The notes below the pieces were generated by a model. It saw only the letters and a list, made by a program, of their open reading frames with translations. It searched no databases and had not been told where the DNA came from. DNA of 64,000 nucleotides, from assembly GCA_910580105.1 (NCBI GenBank), contig CAJTWN010000003.1, positions 62,001 to 126,000 of the forward strand, in the 5' to 3' direction. Source of the stretch: an uncultured Clostridia bacterium. GTDB taxonomy: Bacteria > Bacillota > Clostridia > Monoglobales > Monoglobaceae. Both the position numbers and the translations under genes were made by a program. Positions 24,912 through 33,903 of this stretch are shown one piece after another. Each line of letters starts with the position of its first letter. The first letter of the stretch is position 1.

Positions 24912-25871
24912 ATGATAAACAAAGAAACTTCACAACCGGAATCCGCACCGGCAAATGCGGAACAAATTGAACAGAGGAACCGGCAATATGCAGCCGGAAA
25001 GCGGGAATTGAAAAGCATCCGCTGGATGCTTTTTTTCATCATCGCAGCACAACTTGTCATCACCATGCTTACAACATTGATTGCAAGCTTTATGACAACA
25101 CCGCCTCACCCCTATCTGCAGGTCGGCATTGCTTCTCTGATTGCCTATTCCATCCCCATCCTGTTTTATGCCCACGCCCATAAGGTCAAGCATATCCGGC
25201 AGGCAAGGGACACTTTCCGCCTGCACAGAATCAAGCCCCAGCTTCTCCCTCTGGTCCTTCTCATCGGCGCAGGGGCACAGATGGTGATGATTCTTTTGAA
25301 TCTTCCCTTCTCTTTCCTGTTTAAAACAGACGTATACTATACGCCCACCGCCTGGTGGGAACTGACGGCTGGAATTCTGGTTGTGGGGATCATTCCTGCC
25401 ATCTTCGAAGAATTCATGTTCCGTGGAATCCTTTATGGAACCATGTCAGAACTCAGTACCCGAGCGGCAGCCATCTTTACCACCGTCATGTTCGCCCTTC
25501 TGCATGCAAACCCCGCAGGATTTCTCGGCTATTTATTTATGGGTGGGGTCAGCATTGTTTTGCTGCGGCGGACAAGTTCGCTGGTTGCCACGGTTTTATT
25601 CCACTTCGCGGTCAATACGGCCGCACTGCTAATGGAATATTATTCTGCCTTCCTGTTTGATTTTCCAATGACAATGGCAGTTTTATTCCTGGGCGGAATC
25701 CTTGTTTTTGCTGCAGCAATGACCATCTTCTGCGGCGTGACAAAGCCGCAGCCGGAAACGGGCCGGAAACGGACCTCCTCCTTGCTGGGCCAGAATTTTT
25801 TCAGCCTTCCGGTTCTTTTGTGTATCCTTGGTGTCATCTTTTTGGTGATCTATACCATCTCAAATATATAA
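24912..25871 (+). CDS. CPBP family intramembrane protease
   Basis: The 319-residue membrane protein has about eight hydrophobic segments and the CPBP (Abi) motifs: EEFMFRG near residue 164, the FALLHANPAGF segment near 198 and a third His in FHFAVNT. These form the glutamate/histidine active site of Rce1-like proteases. The N-terminal 40 residues are hydrophilic and Glu/Arg-rich. Roles in this family include protein processing and bacteriocin immunity; no partner gene is visible. Confidence 0.87.
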   Translation: MINKETSQPESAPANAEQIEQRNRQYAAGKRELKSIRWMLFFIIAAQLVITMLTTLIASFMTTPPHPYLQVGIASLIAYSIPILFYAHAHKVKHIRQARDTFRLHRIKPQLLPLVLLIGAGAQMVMILLNLPFSFLFKTDVYYTPTAWWELTAGILVVGIIPAIFEEFMFRGILYGTMSELSTRAAAIFTTVMFALLHANPAGFLGYLFMGGVSIVLLRRTSSLVATVLFHFAVNTAALLMEYYSAFLFDFPMTMAVLFLGGILVFAAAMTIFCGVTKPQPETGRKRTSSLLGQNFFSLPVLLCILGVIFLVIYTISNI

Positions 25872-25968
25872 CACGCATCAAACTACGGCAAAATGAATAC
25901 ATACAATACTCCTCATTAACCGGCCAATACCGGCGGTATGTAAAACAAAAAGAAAGGAATTTTATCCT

Positions 25969-27024
25969 ATGCGAACATCAAACGGTTCAAAAAAACGTGG
26001 TTACACCGGCAAACTTATCCTCATCCTGCTTGCCGCCCTTCTGCTTTTTTCCGGTTTTACTGTCTACCGCGATGTCACCGGGAAACGCGGTACATCTGTT
26101 GACTTTTCCGTCGATATTCCGGATGGTGCAGGCACGAACCAAATTGCAGGCATTCTCAAAAACCGCGGTATCATTAAGCATCCGCTGATTTTCAAGGTTT
26201 ACAGCAAATTAAGCGGCAGCCATATGTACAAAAAAGGTGTGCATGCACTGGACACCACTATGTCCTATGGCGAAATATTTGCTGAACTTGAAAAAAATGC
26301 AGAAGCAAAAGGGGAAAAGTTAACCATCCCGGAGGGATATGAGGCCCGGCAGATTGCTGATTTAATCAGCGAAAAGGGTTTGGGAAGCCGGGATGAATTC
26401 ATCAATGAAATGAATCATGGTGTATTTTCCTATGATTTTGTTAATTCGATTCCCCGCACAGAAAACCGGCTGGAAGGTTATCTTTATCCATCTACCTACA
26501 CCATTGCGGAAGGTACTTCTGTTCATGACATCATTGATATGATGCTCGCTGAATTTGAAAGAAACGTTGTTCCGGTCTATAACGAAAGCGATTCCGAACA
26601 GTCTCTCGATGACATTATCACGCTTGCCTCCATCGTGGAACGCGAAGCAGCAAACGATGATGAACGCGGGAAAGTTGCTTCCGTCTTTGTCAACCGAATG
26701 AAAAAAGATATGAAGCTTGAATCCTGTGCGACCGTACAATACATTCTGAAGGAACGAAAAACCATTTTGAGCAATGCGGACACCGCAATTGATTCAAAAT
26801 ATAATACATATAAATACGCAGGCCTCCCGGAAGGACCAATTGCTTCACCGGGTCTGCTGTCCGTCAAAGCGGCCCTGCATCCGGACGATACCGGTTATTA
26901 CTATTTTCTTGCCGTCTCCGACGGCAGCAAAAATCTGTTCTCTGAAACCTTCGATGAACACAACGAAAAACTCCGGCAGGAACAGGGCAAAAACGGAAAC
27001 ACAAAAGAAAGCGGCGATGAATAG
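25969..27024 (+). CDS. mltG: Endolytic transglycosylase MltG (YceG-like)
   Basis: MltG cuts nascent glycan strands in the membrane and so limits their length. The 351-residue protein has an N-terminal membrane anchor (about residues 13-32), a LysM-like domain and the catalytic YceG domain with the conserved Glu in ASIVEREA near residue 223 and RMKKDMKLESCATVQY downstream. An AAAGGAA site precedes the start. It is followed two bases later by the TrmR-like gene, then by rodA/ftsW. Confidence 0.93.
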   Translation: MRTSNGSKKRGYTGKLILILLAALLLFSGFTVYRDVTGKRGTSVDFSVDIPDGAGTNQIAGILKNRGIIKHPLIFKVYSKLSGSHMYKKGVHALDTTMSYGEIFAELEKNAEAKGEKLTIPEGYEARQIADLISEKGLGSRDEFINEMNHGVFSYDFVNSIPRTENRLEGYLYPSTYTIAEGTSVHDIIDMMLAEFERNVVPVYNESDSEQSLDDIITLASIVEREAANDDERGKVASVFVNRMKKDMKLESCATVQYILKERKTILSNADTAIDSKYNTYKYAGLPEGPIASPGLLSVKAALHPDDTGYYYFLAVSDGSKNLFSETFDEHNEKLRQEQGKNGNTKESGDE

Positions 27025-27026
27025 AC

Positions 27027-27692
27027 ATGATAGACGATAACATTAACCACGAATATATCATCCGTTATCTTCGGGACATTCTTCCAAAAAGGGAAGGGCT
27101 TTTGAAAGAAATGGAGGATTATGCAGCAGCACACGACGTGCCCATCTCCCAGCCGGAAACCATGCGGCTGCTGGAGGTTCTGACCGAATTAACAAAGGCA
27201 CAAAATATTTTGGAAGTTGGCTGTGCCATCGGCTATTCCGCCATCTGTATGGCACAGGCCGGAGCTGAAAATATTGACACCATCGAAATATCTGAGGAGA
27301 TGGCAAAACTTGCTGAAGAAAATATCAAAAAAGCCGGCTTGTCTGCCCGTATTCATATTCATCCGGGTGATGCAAAAGAGATTTTGCCCACGCTGGACGG
27401 TCAGTATGATATAATCTTTGTGGATGCTGCAAAGGCACAGTATGGTGAATTTTTCCCTCACTGTATGCGCATGCTAAAAACAGGCGGGCTTTTGGTTTCG
27501 GACAACGTACTCTATAAGGGAATGACGGCCACAGATGAATTGATGCAGCGCAGGAAAATAACAATTATTAAACGCCTGCGCAATTATCTTTCCATGCTTT
27601 CTTCCCATAACGAACTCAGCACCACCGTGCTTCCCATCGGTGATGGCGTAGCGCTCAGTGTACATAAGAAAAAGGAGTTACCAAATGATTGA
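27027..27692 (+). CDS. O-methyltransferase, TrmR-like
   Basis: The class I SAM-dependent O-methyltransferase has the motif ILEVGCAIGYSAICMA near residue 57 and the metal/SAM region DIIFVDAAKAQY near 130. In B. subtilis the gene after mltG, trmR (yrrM), methylates 5-hydroxyuridine at tRNA position 34; the same order here supports that role but does not prove it. A U32 protein that could supply the hydroxylation step is at 36944. Length 221 fits. Confidence 0.82.
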   Translation: MIDDNINHEYIIRYLRDILPKREGLLKEMEDYAAAHDVPISQPETMRLLEVLTELTKAQNILEVGCAIGYSAICMAQAGAENIDTIEISEEMAKLAEENIKKAGLSARIHIHPGDAKEILPTLDGQYDIIFVDAAKAQYGEFFPHCMRMLKTGGLLVSDNVLYKGMTATDELMQRRKITIIKRLRNYLSMLSSHNELSTTVLPIGDGVALSVHKKKELPND

Positions 27693-28800
27693 TTTAACCA
27701 AAGGTTCACGGAACTTTACAAAGAACTTTGATCTGGTTCTGATGGGGCTGGTTTTGATTACTGCCATATTCGGTATTATTATGATTTCAAGCGCCGGCGG
27801 CGAAAACGCCGTACGCTATGTTGTTGTGCAATCGGTTGCCTTGGTTGTCGGTCTTGCCGGCATTGTAATTTTAATCGCACTGGACTATGAATATTTGGCG
27901 CAAATTTCCGTATATATATACGGATTCTCTATTTTTCTGCTTATACTCGTCCTTATTCCCGGAATCGGCAAGGTAGAAAACAATGCCCGCAGCTGGTTTC
28001 ATCTGGGTCCGGTCAACCTGCAGCCCGCCGAAGTTGCCAAAATTGCCTTTATCATCAGTTTTTCCAAACATCTTTCTGAGGTGGATGATCAGATTAATCA
28101 ACCCAAAAATGTCTTGATGCTTTTGGGACATCTGGGCATTCTCTGCATACTCATCCTTCTGCAGCCCGACTTTGGAACAGCAATGGTCTTTGTCTTTATG
28201 GGAATTACGATGCTGTTTGTTGCCAAAATCAGTTGGAAGTACATTGTCGGCGGCATTGCCGCACTGGTCGCAGTTTGTCCGCTGGCATGGTTCTTCTTTT
28301 TGCAGGACTATCAAAAAAACCGTATTCTCACCCTGTTTAATCCTGAAAGCGACCCAACCGGCGCAGGCTATCACGTCCTGCAATCCAAACTTGCGGTCGG
28401 CTCAGGAAAAATATTTGGTACCGGTTTATATAAGGGGGCAAGCCAGATGAACAATATGCTTCCTGAACGGCACACCGACTTTATCTATTCGGTTGTCTGC
28501 GAGGAACTGGGGCTGATTGGCGGTATTTTGGTCATCCTCCTTTTGACTGCAATCATTCTGCGCTGTCTCTACATCGGCATGAACGCCCGCAACTCTTTGG
28601 GGCGTTATATCTGTACCGGTGTTGCAGCCATGCTCATCTTCCAGGTATTTGAAAATATCGGAATGTGCATCGGCCTGTTTCCGGTTACAGGAATAACCCT
28701 TCCCTTCTTCAGTTATGGCGGCTCGTCCATGCTTACCACGATGCTGGCCATCGGGCTTGTTATCAGTGTCCGATACCGATGTAAGCTTATTAATTTTTAA
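27685..28800 (+). CDS. rodA: FtsW/RodA/SpoVE family peptidoglycan polymerase
   Basis: SEDS proteins polymerise glycan strands from lipid II. The 371-residue membrane protein has ten hydrophobic segments, the LQPAEVAKIAF motif near residue 113 and the GTGLYKGASQMNNMLPERHTDFI loop (key residues PERHTDFI) near 270. It also has PVTGITLPFFSYGGSS near 350. RodA is the likelier member given the wall-synthesis neighbours, but FtsW or SpoVE cannot be ruled out. Start ATG 27685 follows AGGAG and overlaps the TrmR-like gene by eight bases. Confidence 0.88.
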   Translation: MIDLTKGSRNFTKNFDLVLMGLVLITAIFGIIMISSAGGENAVRYVVVQSVALVVGLAGIVILIALDYEYLAQISVYIYGFSIFLLILVLIPGIGKVENNARSWFHLGPVNLQPAEVAKIAFIISFSKHLSEVDDQINQPKNVLMLLGHLGILCILILLQPDFGTAMVFVFMGITMLFVAKISWKYIVGGIAALVAVCPLAWFFFLQDYQKNRILTLFNPESDPTGAGYHVLQSKLAVGSGKIFGTGLYKGASQMNNMLPERHTDFIYSVVCEELGLIGGILVILLLTAIILRCLYIGMNARNSLGRYICTGVAAMLIFQVFENIGMCIGLFPVTGITLPFFSYGGSSMLTTMLAIGLVISVRYRCKLINF

Positions 28801-28912
28801 ATGAAAACAAGCAATCGCGGCACCTAACGGTCCGCTGTTATCAAACCAATCTGGCAATTGTATATTTTCCGATCCGCACAAATCTATCCGGGAAGGGTAT
28901 TGGAGGCTCCGC

Positions 28913-29845
28913 ATGATTAAAATCTTCATTAAAAAATTTGTAAAGAATTATGATCAGACACATGATATAGGTGTCCGCAAAGCCTATGGTACCCTTGGGG
29001 GGATCCTTGGCATCCTTTGCAACCTGTTTTTATTTGCGATAAAATTTCTCGTTGGATATGCCATCAACAGTATTGCTGTCATTTCCGATGCTTTCAATAA
29101 CCTGTCCGATATGGCTTCCTCTGTTGTCGGTCTTTTCGGCGCTCGGCTCAGTGGTAAAAATGCAGATAAAGAACACCCTTTCGGCCATGGCAGAGCAGAA
29201 TATATCTCTTCGTTAATTGTTGCATTCCTTATTATCCTTGTGGGATTTGAACTTTTGCGGGATTCCTCGGCAAAAATTATTCACCCCGAAAAAATTATTT
29301 TAAGCGGCGGAATGCTGCTTCTGTTGCTTTTATCCATTGTCATCAAACTTTGGATGTTCAGTTATAATCGCTATATGGGACGGCTGATTGATGCACCTAT
29401 TCTTTTGGCTGCTGCCAAAGACAGCCTGAGCGATGTCATTGCAACTTCTGCAGTCATTCTGTCAACCATTGCGGCCAGGTATACTGCTTTCCCCATTGAT
29501 GGCATTGTAGGTATTGTCGTTTCGGTTCTGGTCATGTATACCGGCTATGGCGTGGCCAAAGACACCATCGACAAACTGATGGGCCGCTCCGCCGGCGAAG
29601 AACTGGTACAGGAGATTACCAGCCGGGTTCTGCGGGGAAAAAATGTATTGGGCATGCACGATCTGATGATCCATGATTATGGTCCGGGGCACACCATTGC
29701 TTCCGTTCATGCAGAGGTGCCGGATAATCTTTCTCTCGTGGAAGTGCATACGGTCATTGATCAAATTGAACACAATATTTTTGAGGAACTGGGCGTAGAT
29801 ATCGTTATCCATATGGATCCCGTTCATCAAAAAGATAAAAAATAG
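28913..29845 (+). CDS. Cation diffusion facilitator transporter
   Basis: The 310-residue protein has six hydrophobic segments and CDF motifs: SDAFNNLSDM near residue 58 with the metal-binding Asp pair, HPFGHGRAEY near 87, and a second DxxxD near 170 (AKDSLSDV). The cytosolic C-terminal domain includes HDLMIHDYGPGHTIAS. Such proteins export Zn, Mn or Fe in exchange for protons. The metal cannot be read from the sequence. It has its own site and a terminator follows. Confidence 0.92.
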   Translation: MIKIFIKKFVKNYDQTHDIGVRKAYGTLGGILGILCNLFLFAIKFLVGYAINSIAVISDAFNNLSDMASSVVGLFGARLSGKNADKEHPFGHGRAEYISSLIVAFLIILVGFELLRDSSAKIIHPEKIILSGGMLLLLLLSIVIKLWMFSYNRYMGRLIDAPILLAAAKDSLSDVIATSAVILSTIAARYTAFPIDGIVGIVVSVLVMYTGYGVAKDTIDKLMGRSAGEELVQEITSRVLRGKNVLGMHDLMIHDYGPGHTIASVHAEVPDNLSLVEVHTVIDQIEHNIFEELGVDIVIHMDPVHQKDKK

Positions 29846-29867
29846 AAGCCCTGCGGGGCTTTTTTCT
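29846..29867 (+). terminator. Terminator after the CDF transporter
   Basis: AAGCCC-TGCG-GGGCTT is followed by TTTTTC, immediately after the stop codon. Confidence 0.85.
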
Positions 29868-29905
29868 TTCATAACTTTTCAATAGAAAAAAGGAGATGAA
29901 CTTCC

Positions 29906-30826
29906 ATGATTATCAGTGTCAGCCGAAGAACGGATATCCCAGCTTATTACACCCCCTGGTTTATCAACCGCCTTACCGCCGGCGAAGTCTTCGTCCGAAA
30001 TCCCTACCGTCCGCATCAGGTCAGCCGGATCTCTTTGTCAGAAGACACGGTTGACGGATTTGTCTTCTGGAGCAAAAATCCTGCCCCCCTTCTGCCCCAT
30101 CTGTCAAAGCTCATTAAGTACCCTTTTTATATTCAATACACACTCACACCCTATGGAAAGGACATTGAACCCCATCTTCCAGACAAATGGACCACTGCTT
30201 TGCATAACTTCAAGGTATTCTCTGCACAGCTTTCCTCCAAACAACTGGTCTGGCGTTATGACCCAATTCTTTTATCCGGCCGCTACACGCCCGCCTTCCA
30301 TCTGAATGCCTTTGAAAAACTTTGTGCATCCCTTTCCGGGAAGACCGACTTGTGCATTCTCAGTTTTCTGGACGCCTATCCCTCAATACAGCCGGCATTA
30401 AAAAAACACGGTATCCAGACGGTACCGCGCTCTATGCAAATGGAACTGCTTTCAAATTTTTCTGCAATCAGCAATCAGTATGGGATTTCTCTCGCCGCCT
30501 GCGCAGAGGACACCGAACTCCCTGTAACAAAGTCTTCCTGTATTGACCACCACCGTCTGGCCACCATTTCCGGCAAAACCTATGTTGTGCCAAAAGCCAA
30601 GGGACAGCGTCCCAACTGCGGCTGTTGTGAAAGCATTGACATCGGCAGTTACCGCACCTGCCCCGGTAACTGCATCTATTGCTACGCCAACCAAGGAAAG
30701 GTCCCGTCTCCGCACTCTGCACACAACCCGGACAGTCCGCTCCTGTTTGGTTCGCTCACCGAAGCCGATACACTTACCAACCGCGATATGCCCCTTTTCC
30801 AAACGAACCAAATTTCCATGTTTTAA
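29906..30826 (+). CDS. DUF1848 family protein
   Basis: The 306-residue protein starts IISVSRRTDIPAYYTPWF, typical of DUF1848. It has a Cys-rich C terminus: CGCC near residue 251, then CPGNCIYCYAN near residue 265. The cluster resembles metal or Fe-S ligand sets, but function is unknown. There is no signal peptide or membrane segment. It stands alone, convergent to the M24 peptidase gene, with an AGGAG site. Confidence 0.85.
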   Translation: MIISVSRRTDIPAYYTPWFINRLTAGEVFVRNPYRPHQVSRISLSEDTVDGFVFWSKNPAPLLPHLSKLIKYPFYIQYTLTPYGKDIEPHLPDKWTTALHNFKVFSAQLSSKQLVWRYDPILLSGRYTPAFHLNAFEKLCASLSGKTDLCILSFLDAYPSIQPALKKHGIQTVPRSMQMELLSNFSAISNQYGISLAACAEDTELPVTKSSCIDHHRLATISGKTYVVPKAKGQRPNCGCCESIDIGSYRTCPGNCIYCYANQGKVPSPHSAHNPDSPLLFGSLTEADTLTNRDMPLFQTNQISMF

Positions 30827-30837
30827 ATTCCCAAATT

Positions 30838-31992
30838 TTACTGTCCAGCGCAAAGATCTATTATTTCTTCCGGACAATTTGTCAGGTTTTCAAGACCTTT
30901 TTCGGTAAGCAGGTATGTATTTTCAATGCCCACAGCGCCAACCCCATCCACAATAAATTTGGGTTCCAGGGCAAACACCATATTTTTTTCGAGGACAGTT
31001 TCCATCTTCGGGGCAAATACCGGCAGTTCATTCACTTCAATGCCAACGCCATGCCCCAGGAACTTTGCTTTCTGCTCACGCCCCATATACCTTGCGCCAA
31101 ACCCGGAATTTTCTGCGATCTCAAGTGCAGCAAAATAGAGGTCGCAGCATTTTATGCCCGGCTTTGCTATTTTCATCATTTTCCTATGGATTTCCAGCGA
31201 AACCTCATGGGCAGCATAGGCTTCATCGGGAAGACTTCCGACAGAAAAGGTCCGTGACATGTCGGAAATGTAACCAAAAAGATTGTTCGTCACATCTACC
31301 ATCACTGCACAGCCTTCCTGCATAACCGCTCCCGTATCTCCCAGGGGATAGCTTCCCTCATCTCCGGCACCACCCAGGGCATAATCAAAGGCCGGTGGTA
31401 CAGCACCATTTTCTCCTGCAAGCACCAGCCCCATATGAGCCTGCATCCGTTGACCATAGGTACGAAACAACCCCTGATGTCCATGAAGACGGCTTTCATG
31501 CTCAATTGCCGCTGAAAATGCTCTGTCTGTCATTCCAGGGCGGTAAAGCTTTTTTATCTTTCTGTAAATCTCCGTATGTACCCTGCAAGTTTCACGAAAA
31601 ATCCCGATTTCTTCTTCATCTTTCACTGCACGGATACTGCGGAAAACATCACTGCCGTCCCACCATCGTACTGCCGGGAACAATGTAGAAAAGAGCAGAT
31701 ATTCCTGCGCACTTGCATTCCCCATATCCATCCAAACCTGACCATGCAGGCAAATTCCCTGTTCCTGCATCAATGCTGGCAGCTGCTTTGGACTTTTATA
31801 ATAGACGGCGCCTTCAATTCCTACGGGCATTTTCACAAACAAAACCGGCATCCCTTCCTGTGGAATATACAAATATCCCGTAAGCGTCCGTCCATAAAAA
31901 TAAAACATATTGGGATTCGCACAGATAAACGCCGCGTCTATCCCTTCTTTTTTCATCTGCGTCTGTAACTTTTTAATCCGTTGTTTCTTCAT
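30838..31992 (-). CDS. M24 family metallopeptidase (Xaa-Pro peptidase-like)
   Basis: The pita-bread fold enzyme releases N-terminal residues next to proline. Metal ligands can be seen in order: Asp of MVDVTNN and Asp of ISDMSRTF near residue 235, His of FLGHGVGIE near 320, Glu of ALEPKF and Glu of GIENTY near the end. The creatinase-type N-terminal domain spans about residues 1-130. The 384-residue length fits. Its start overlaps the ispE stop by four bases, so the two are probably co-transcribed. Confidence 0.9.
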   Translation of the reverse strand: MKKQRIKKLQTQMKKEGIDAAFICANPNMFYFYGRTLTGYLYIPQEGMPVLFVKMPVGIEGAVYYKSPKQLPALMQEQGICLHGQVWMDMGNASAQEYLLFSTLFPAVRWWDGSDVFRSIRAVKDEEEIGIFRETCRVHTEIYRKIKKLYRPGMTDRAFSAAIEHESRLHGHQGLFRTYGQRMQAHMGLVLAGENGAVPPAFDYALGGAGDEGSYPLGDTGAVMQEGCAVMVDVTNNLFGYISDMSRTFSVGSLPDEAYAAHEVSLEIHRKMMKIAKPGIKCCDLYFAALEIAENSGFGARYMGREQKAKFLGHGVGIEVNELPVFAPKMETVLEKNMVFALEPKFIVDGVGAVGIENTYLLTEKGLENLTNCPEEIIDLCAGQ

Positions 31993-32891
31993 ACCAAAAA
32001 CACCTCGTCCGTATACTGTTGAAAATGATGATACGCATTCGCTGCCTTATCCCTGTCCGAAAACATTCCAAATACTGCACTGCCGCTGCCGCTCATCAGC
32101 GACAAGTCCGCCCCCAGTTCCCACATCATCCGCTTATATTCACCTACCACCGGAAAAGCAGGAATGGTAACAGTCTCCAAGATATTTCCCGCATATTGGA
32201 TTATCTGTTTGGTATCCCCTTTTCGTATACCATCCACCACCTTTTTGACAGAAAGATTTTCCGGCCGTTTTGACAGATCAAGCTGATCATATACCCATTT
32301 CGTTGAAACGGCCACCTGCGGCTTTGCAACGACACAGGCCATAGGCGGCGGCATCGGAAGTGCAGTCAGCCTTTCTCCAATTCCTTCTGCCAGAGCACAG
32401 CCGCCAAAAATACAAAATGGTATATCTGCCCCCAATGTTTTTCCCATATCCATTAATATATTCCGGGAAAAAGGCTTTTCATACAATCTGTTCAGTCCGC
32501 ACAACACACCCGCAGCATCCGCACTTCCGCCTGCCATACCGGCTCCCATGGGAATCCGTTTTTCAATGAAAATATCCACACCCCCGTTTGTATATCCTCC
32601 ATCCAACGGTTTACCTTCATTTTTCATCTGCAGACAATCAAAAAACAATTTTGCCGCCCGGCAGGCAAGATTGTCCATTCCTTCCGGCATAGCATCCGCA
32701 TCGCTATGCAAAATAATCCTGTCATCCGGCCGCAAACACAGTTTCACTGTATCGAACAAATCTACCGCAAGCATAATCATTTCCACTTCGTGATAGCCAT
32801 CCGGACGCTCGTCCAGCACATCAATACTCAAATTTATTTTCCCTTTGCAATTAAGGCTTATTTCCTTTGGCATATTTCCCCTCACATCCAT
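31989..32891 (-). CDS. ispE: 4-diphosphocytidyl-2-C-methyl-D-erythritol kinase
   Basis: IspE phosphorylates CDP-ME in the MEP isoprenoid pathway. The GHMP kinase motifs are all present: KINLSIDVLDERPDGYHE near residue 18, the glycine-rich PMGAGMAGGSADAAG near 113 and LMSGSGSAVFG near 272. The 300-residue length is typical. The ATG six codons downstream (MPKEISL), behind GAGGGG, is an equally good start. Undecaprenyl carriers for wall synthesis depend on this pathway. Confidence 0.93.
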   Translation of the reverse strand: MDVRGNMPKEISLNCKGKINLSIDVLDERPDGYHEVEMIMLAVDLFDTVKLCLRPDDRIILHSDADAMPEGMDNLACRAAKLFFDCLQMKNEGKPLDGGYTNGGVDIFIEKRIPMGAGMAGGSADAAGVLCGLNRLYEKPFSRNILMDMGKTLGADIPFCIFGGCALAEGIGERLTALPMPPPMACVVAKPQVAVSTKWVYDQLDLSKRPENLSVKKVVDGIRKGDTKQIIQYAGNILETVTIPAFPVVGEYKRMMWELGADLSLMSGSGSAVFGMFSDRDKAANAYHHFQQYTDEVFLV

Positions 32892-32954
32892 TCTTTTCTT
32901 CTGCCACTTTCTATCCCTTTACTTCACACAATTGCCCATACTTGATTGCCTCCT

Positions 32955-33671
32955 TTATCTTTTCTGACGTTTTAGAGGCGCATCATCCATCATGACATCC
33001 CAGGGTGTCGCCAGTCCCAGCAACGGTTCCTGCGGACGGCCATGCTCTGTGATCAGCAAGGCAGCCAGACGTTTATGATGGGGTCCCCGTGCCCGGTTCA
33101 GCAGCTCCCGCGCCTCGTCAACGGTCATATCTTTATCCACAAAGGCAAAAGTTTCGCAGGCATGACGCTCAATGGCCAGATATTCCTTTACATCTTCAAT
33201 CTTCTGCACGCGCAAACATTCTTTCTTATCCAGTGCAAGCGAAAAGAATATACCGGTGCTGAACATACCATAGAACTGTTTCTCATCCAAAATTGGAATG
33301 TGCGAAAACCCCTCTTTCTGCATCCGATGAATCAACGGCTGAATTTCCGATTGTAAATTTGCTGTGACCAATCTGGCTGCCGGTGTTGCATTCTCCAAAA
33401 CTGTCGGCGGCTGTTTCAAATAAGCAACCACCTCTTCCATAAAAGCCACAGCGCCGGCCGAGGGAATCAGCGGTGCTTCGCCACGGATGTCCGGACTGTG
33501 TGCCAGGATATTGCGGATTTCCCGGCAGGTATTGAGTTTTTCCCGAAATCTTTTCCCTTCCAGAGAATTGATAAATTTCATCACCACGCCGGATCGTGTT
33601 GCCTCACCCATGTATTTTTCTTTTAAAAGCCCTTCCATTTCTTTATATAGTTCCAGAAATTTCTCTTCCAT
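32955..33671 (-). CDS. HEPN-like domain fused to CBS domain pair
   Basis: The 238-residue protein has a helical N-terminal part (1-90) with R53-N-I-L-A-H58, matching the R-x4-6-H motif of HEPN domains, and a C-terminal part (about 105-232) with two CBS-like repeats (IQPLIHRMQKEGFSHIPILD, then ETFAFVDKDMTVDEARELL). CBS pairs usually sense adenosyl ligands. No toxin or antitoxin partner gene is adjacent, only ispE 63 bases downstream. Function is not established; the HEPN reading rests on one motif. Confidence 0.6.
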   Translation of the reverse strand: MEEKFLELYKEMEGLLKEKYMGEATRSGVVMKFINSLEGKRFREKLNTCREIRNILAHSPDIRGEAPLIPSAGAVAFMEEVVAYLKQPPTVLENATPAARLVTANLQSEIQPLIHRMQKEGFSHIPILDEKQFYGMFSTGIFFSLALDKKECLRVQKIEDVKEYLAIERHACETFAFVDKDMTVDEARELLNRARGPHHKRLAALLITEHGRPQEPLLGLATPWDVMMDDAPLKRQKR

Positions 33672-33867
33672 AACACTGCCTCTTTCTATTGATACAACAA
33701 CGCCTCTTTTTACATTTCAACCTTCCCTGTTCCATCATAACAATGCACTTCATATACCTTCAAATTCAAATCCTCTTCAGTATAGCGAACAGTTTTAGAA
33801 AAGTCAAGGCCGGCTGCCCAAGCCATTCCCCTCTGCCTTTGGAGACGATTCCCTTTTGGAGAAACAA

Positions 33868-33895
33868 AAAAAGTGCTGCTTTCGCAGCACTTTTT
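33868..33895. terminator. Terminator of the giant SLH gene
   Basis: AAAAAGTGCTGC and GCAGCACTTTTT pair across a TTTC loop, just past the SLH stop codon at 33904. Confidence 0.88.
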
Positions 33896-33903
33896 AATGT
33901 TTC

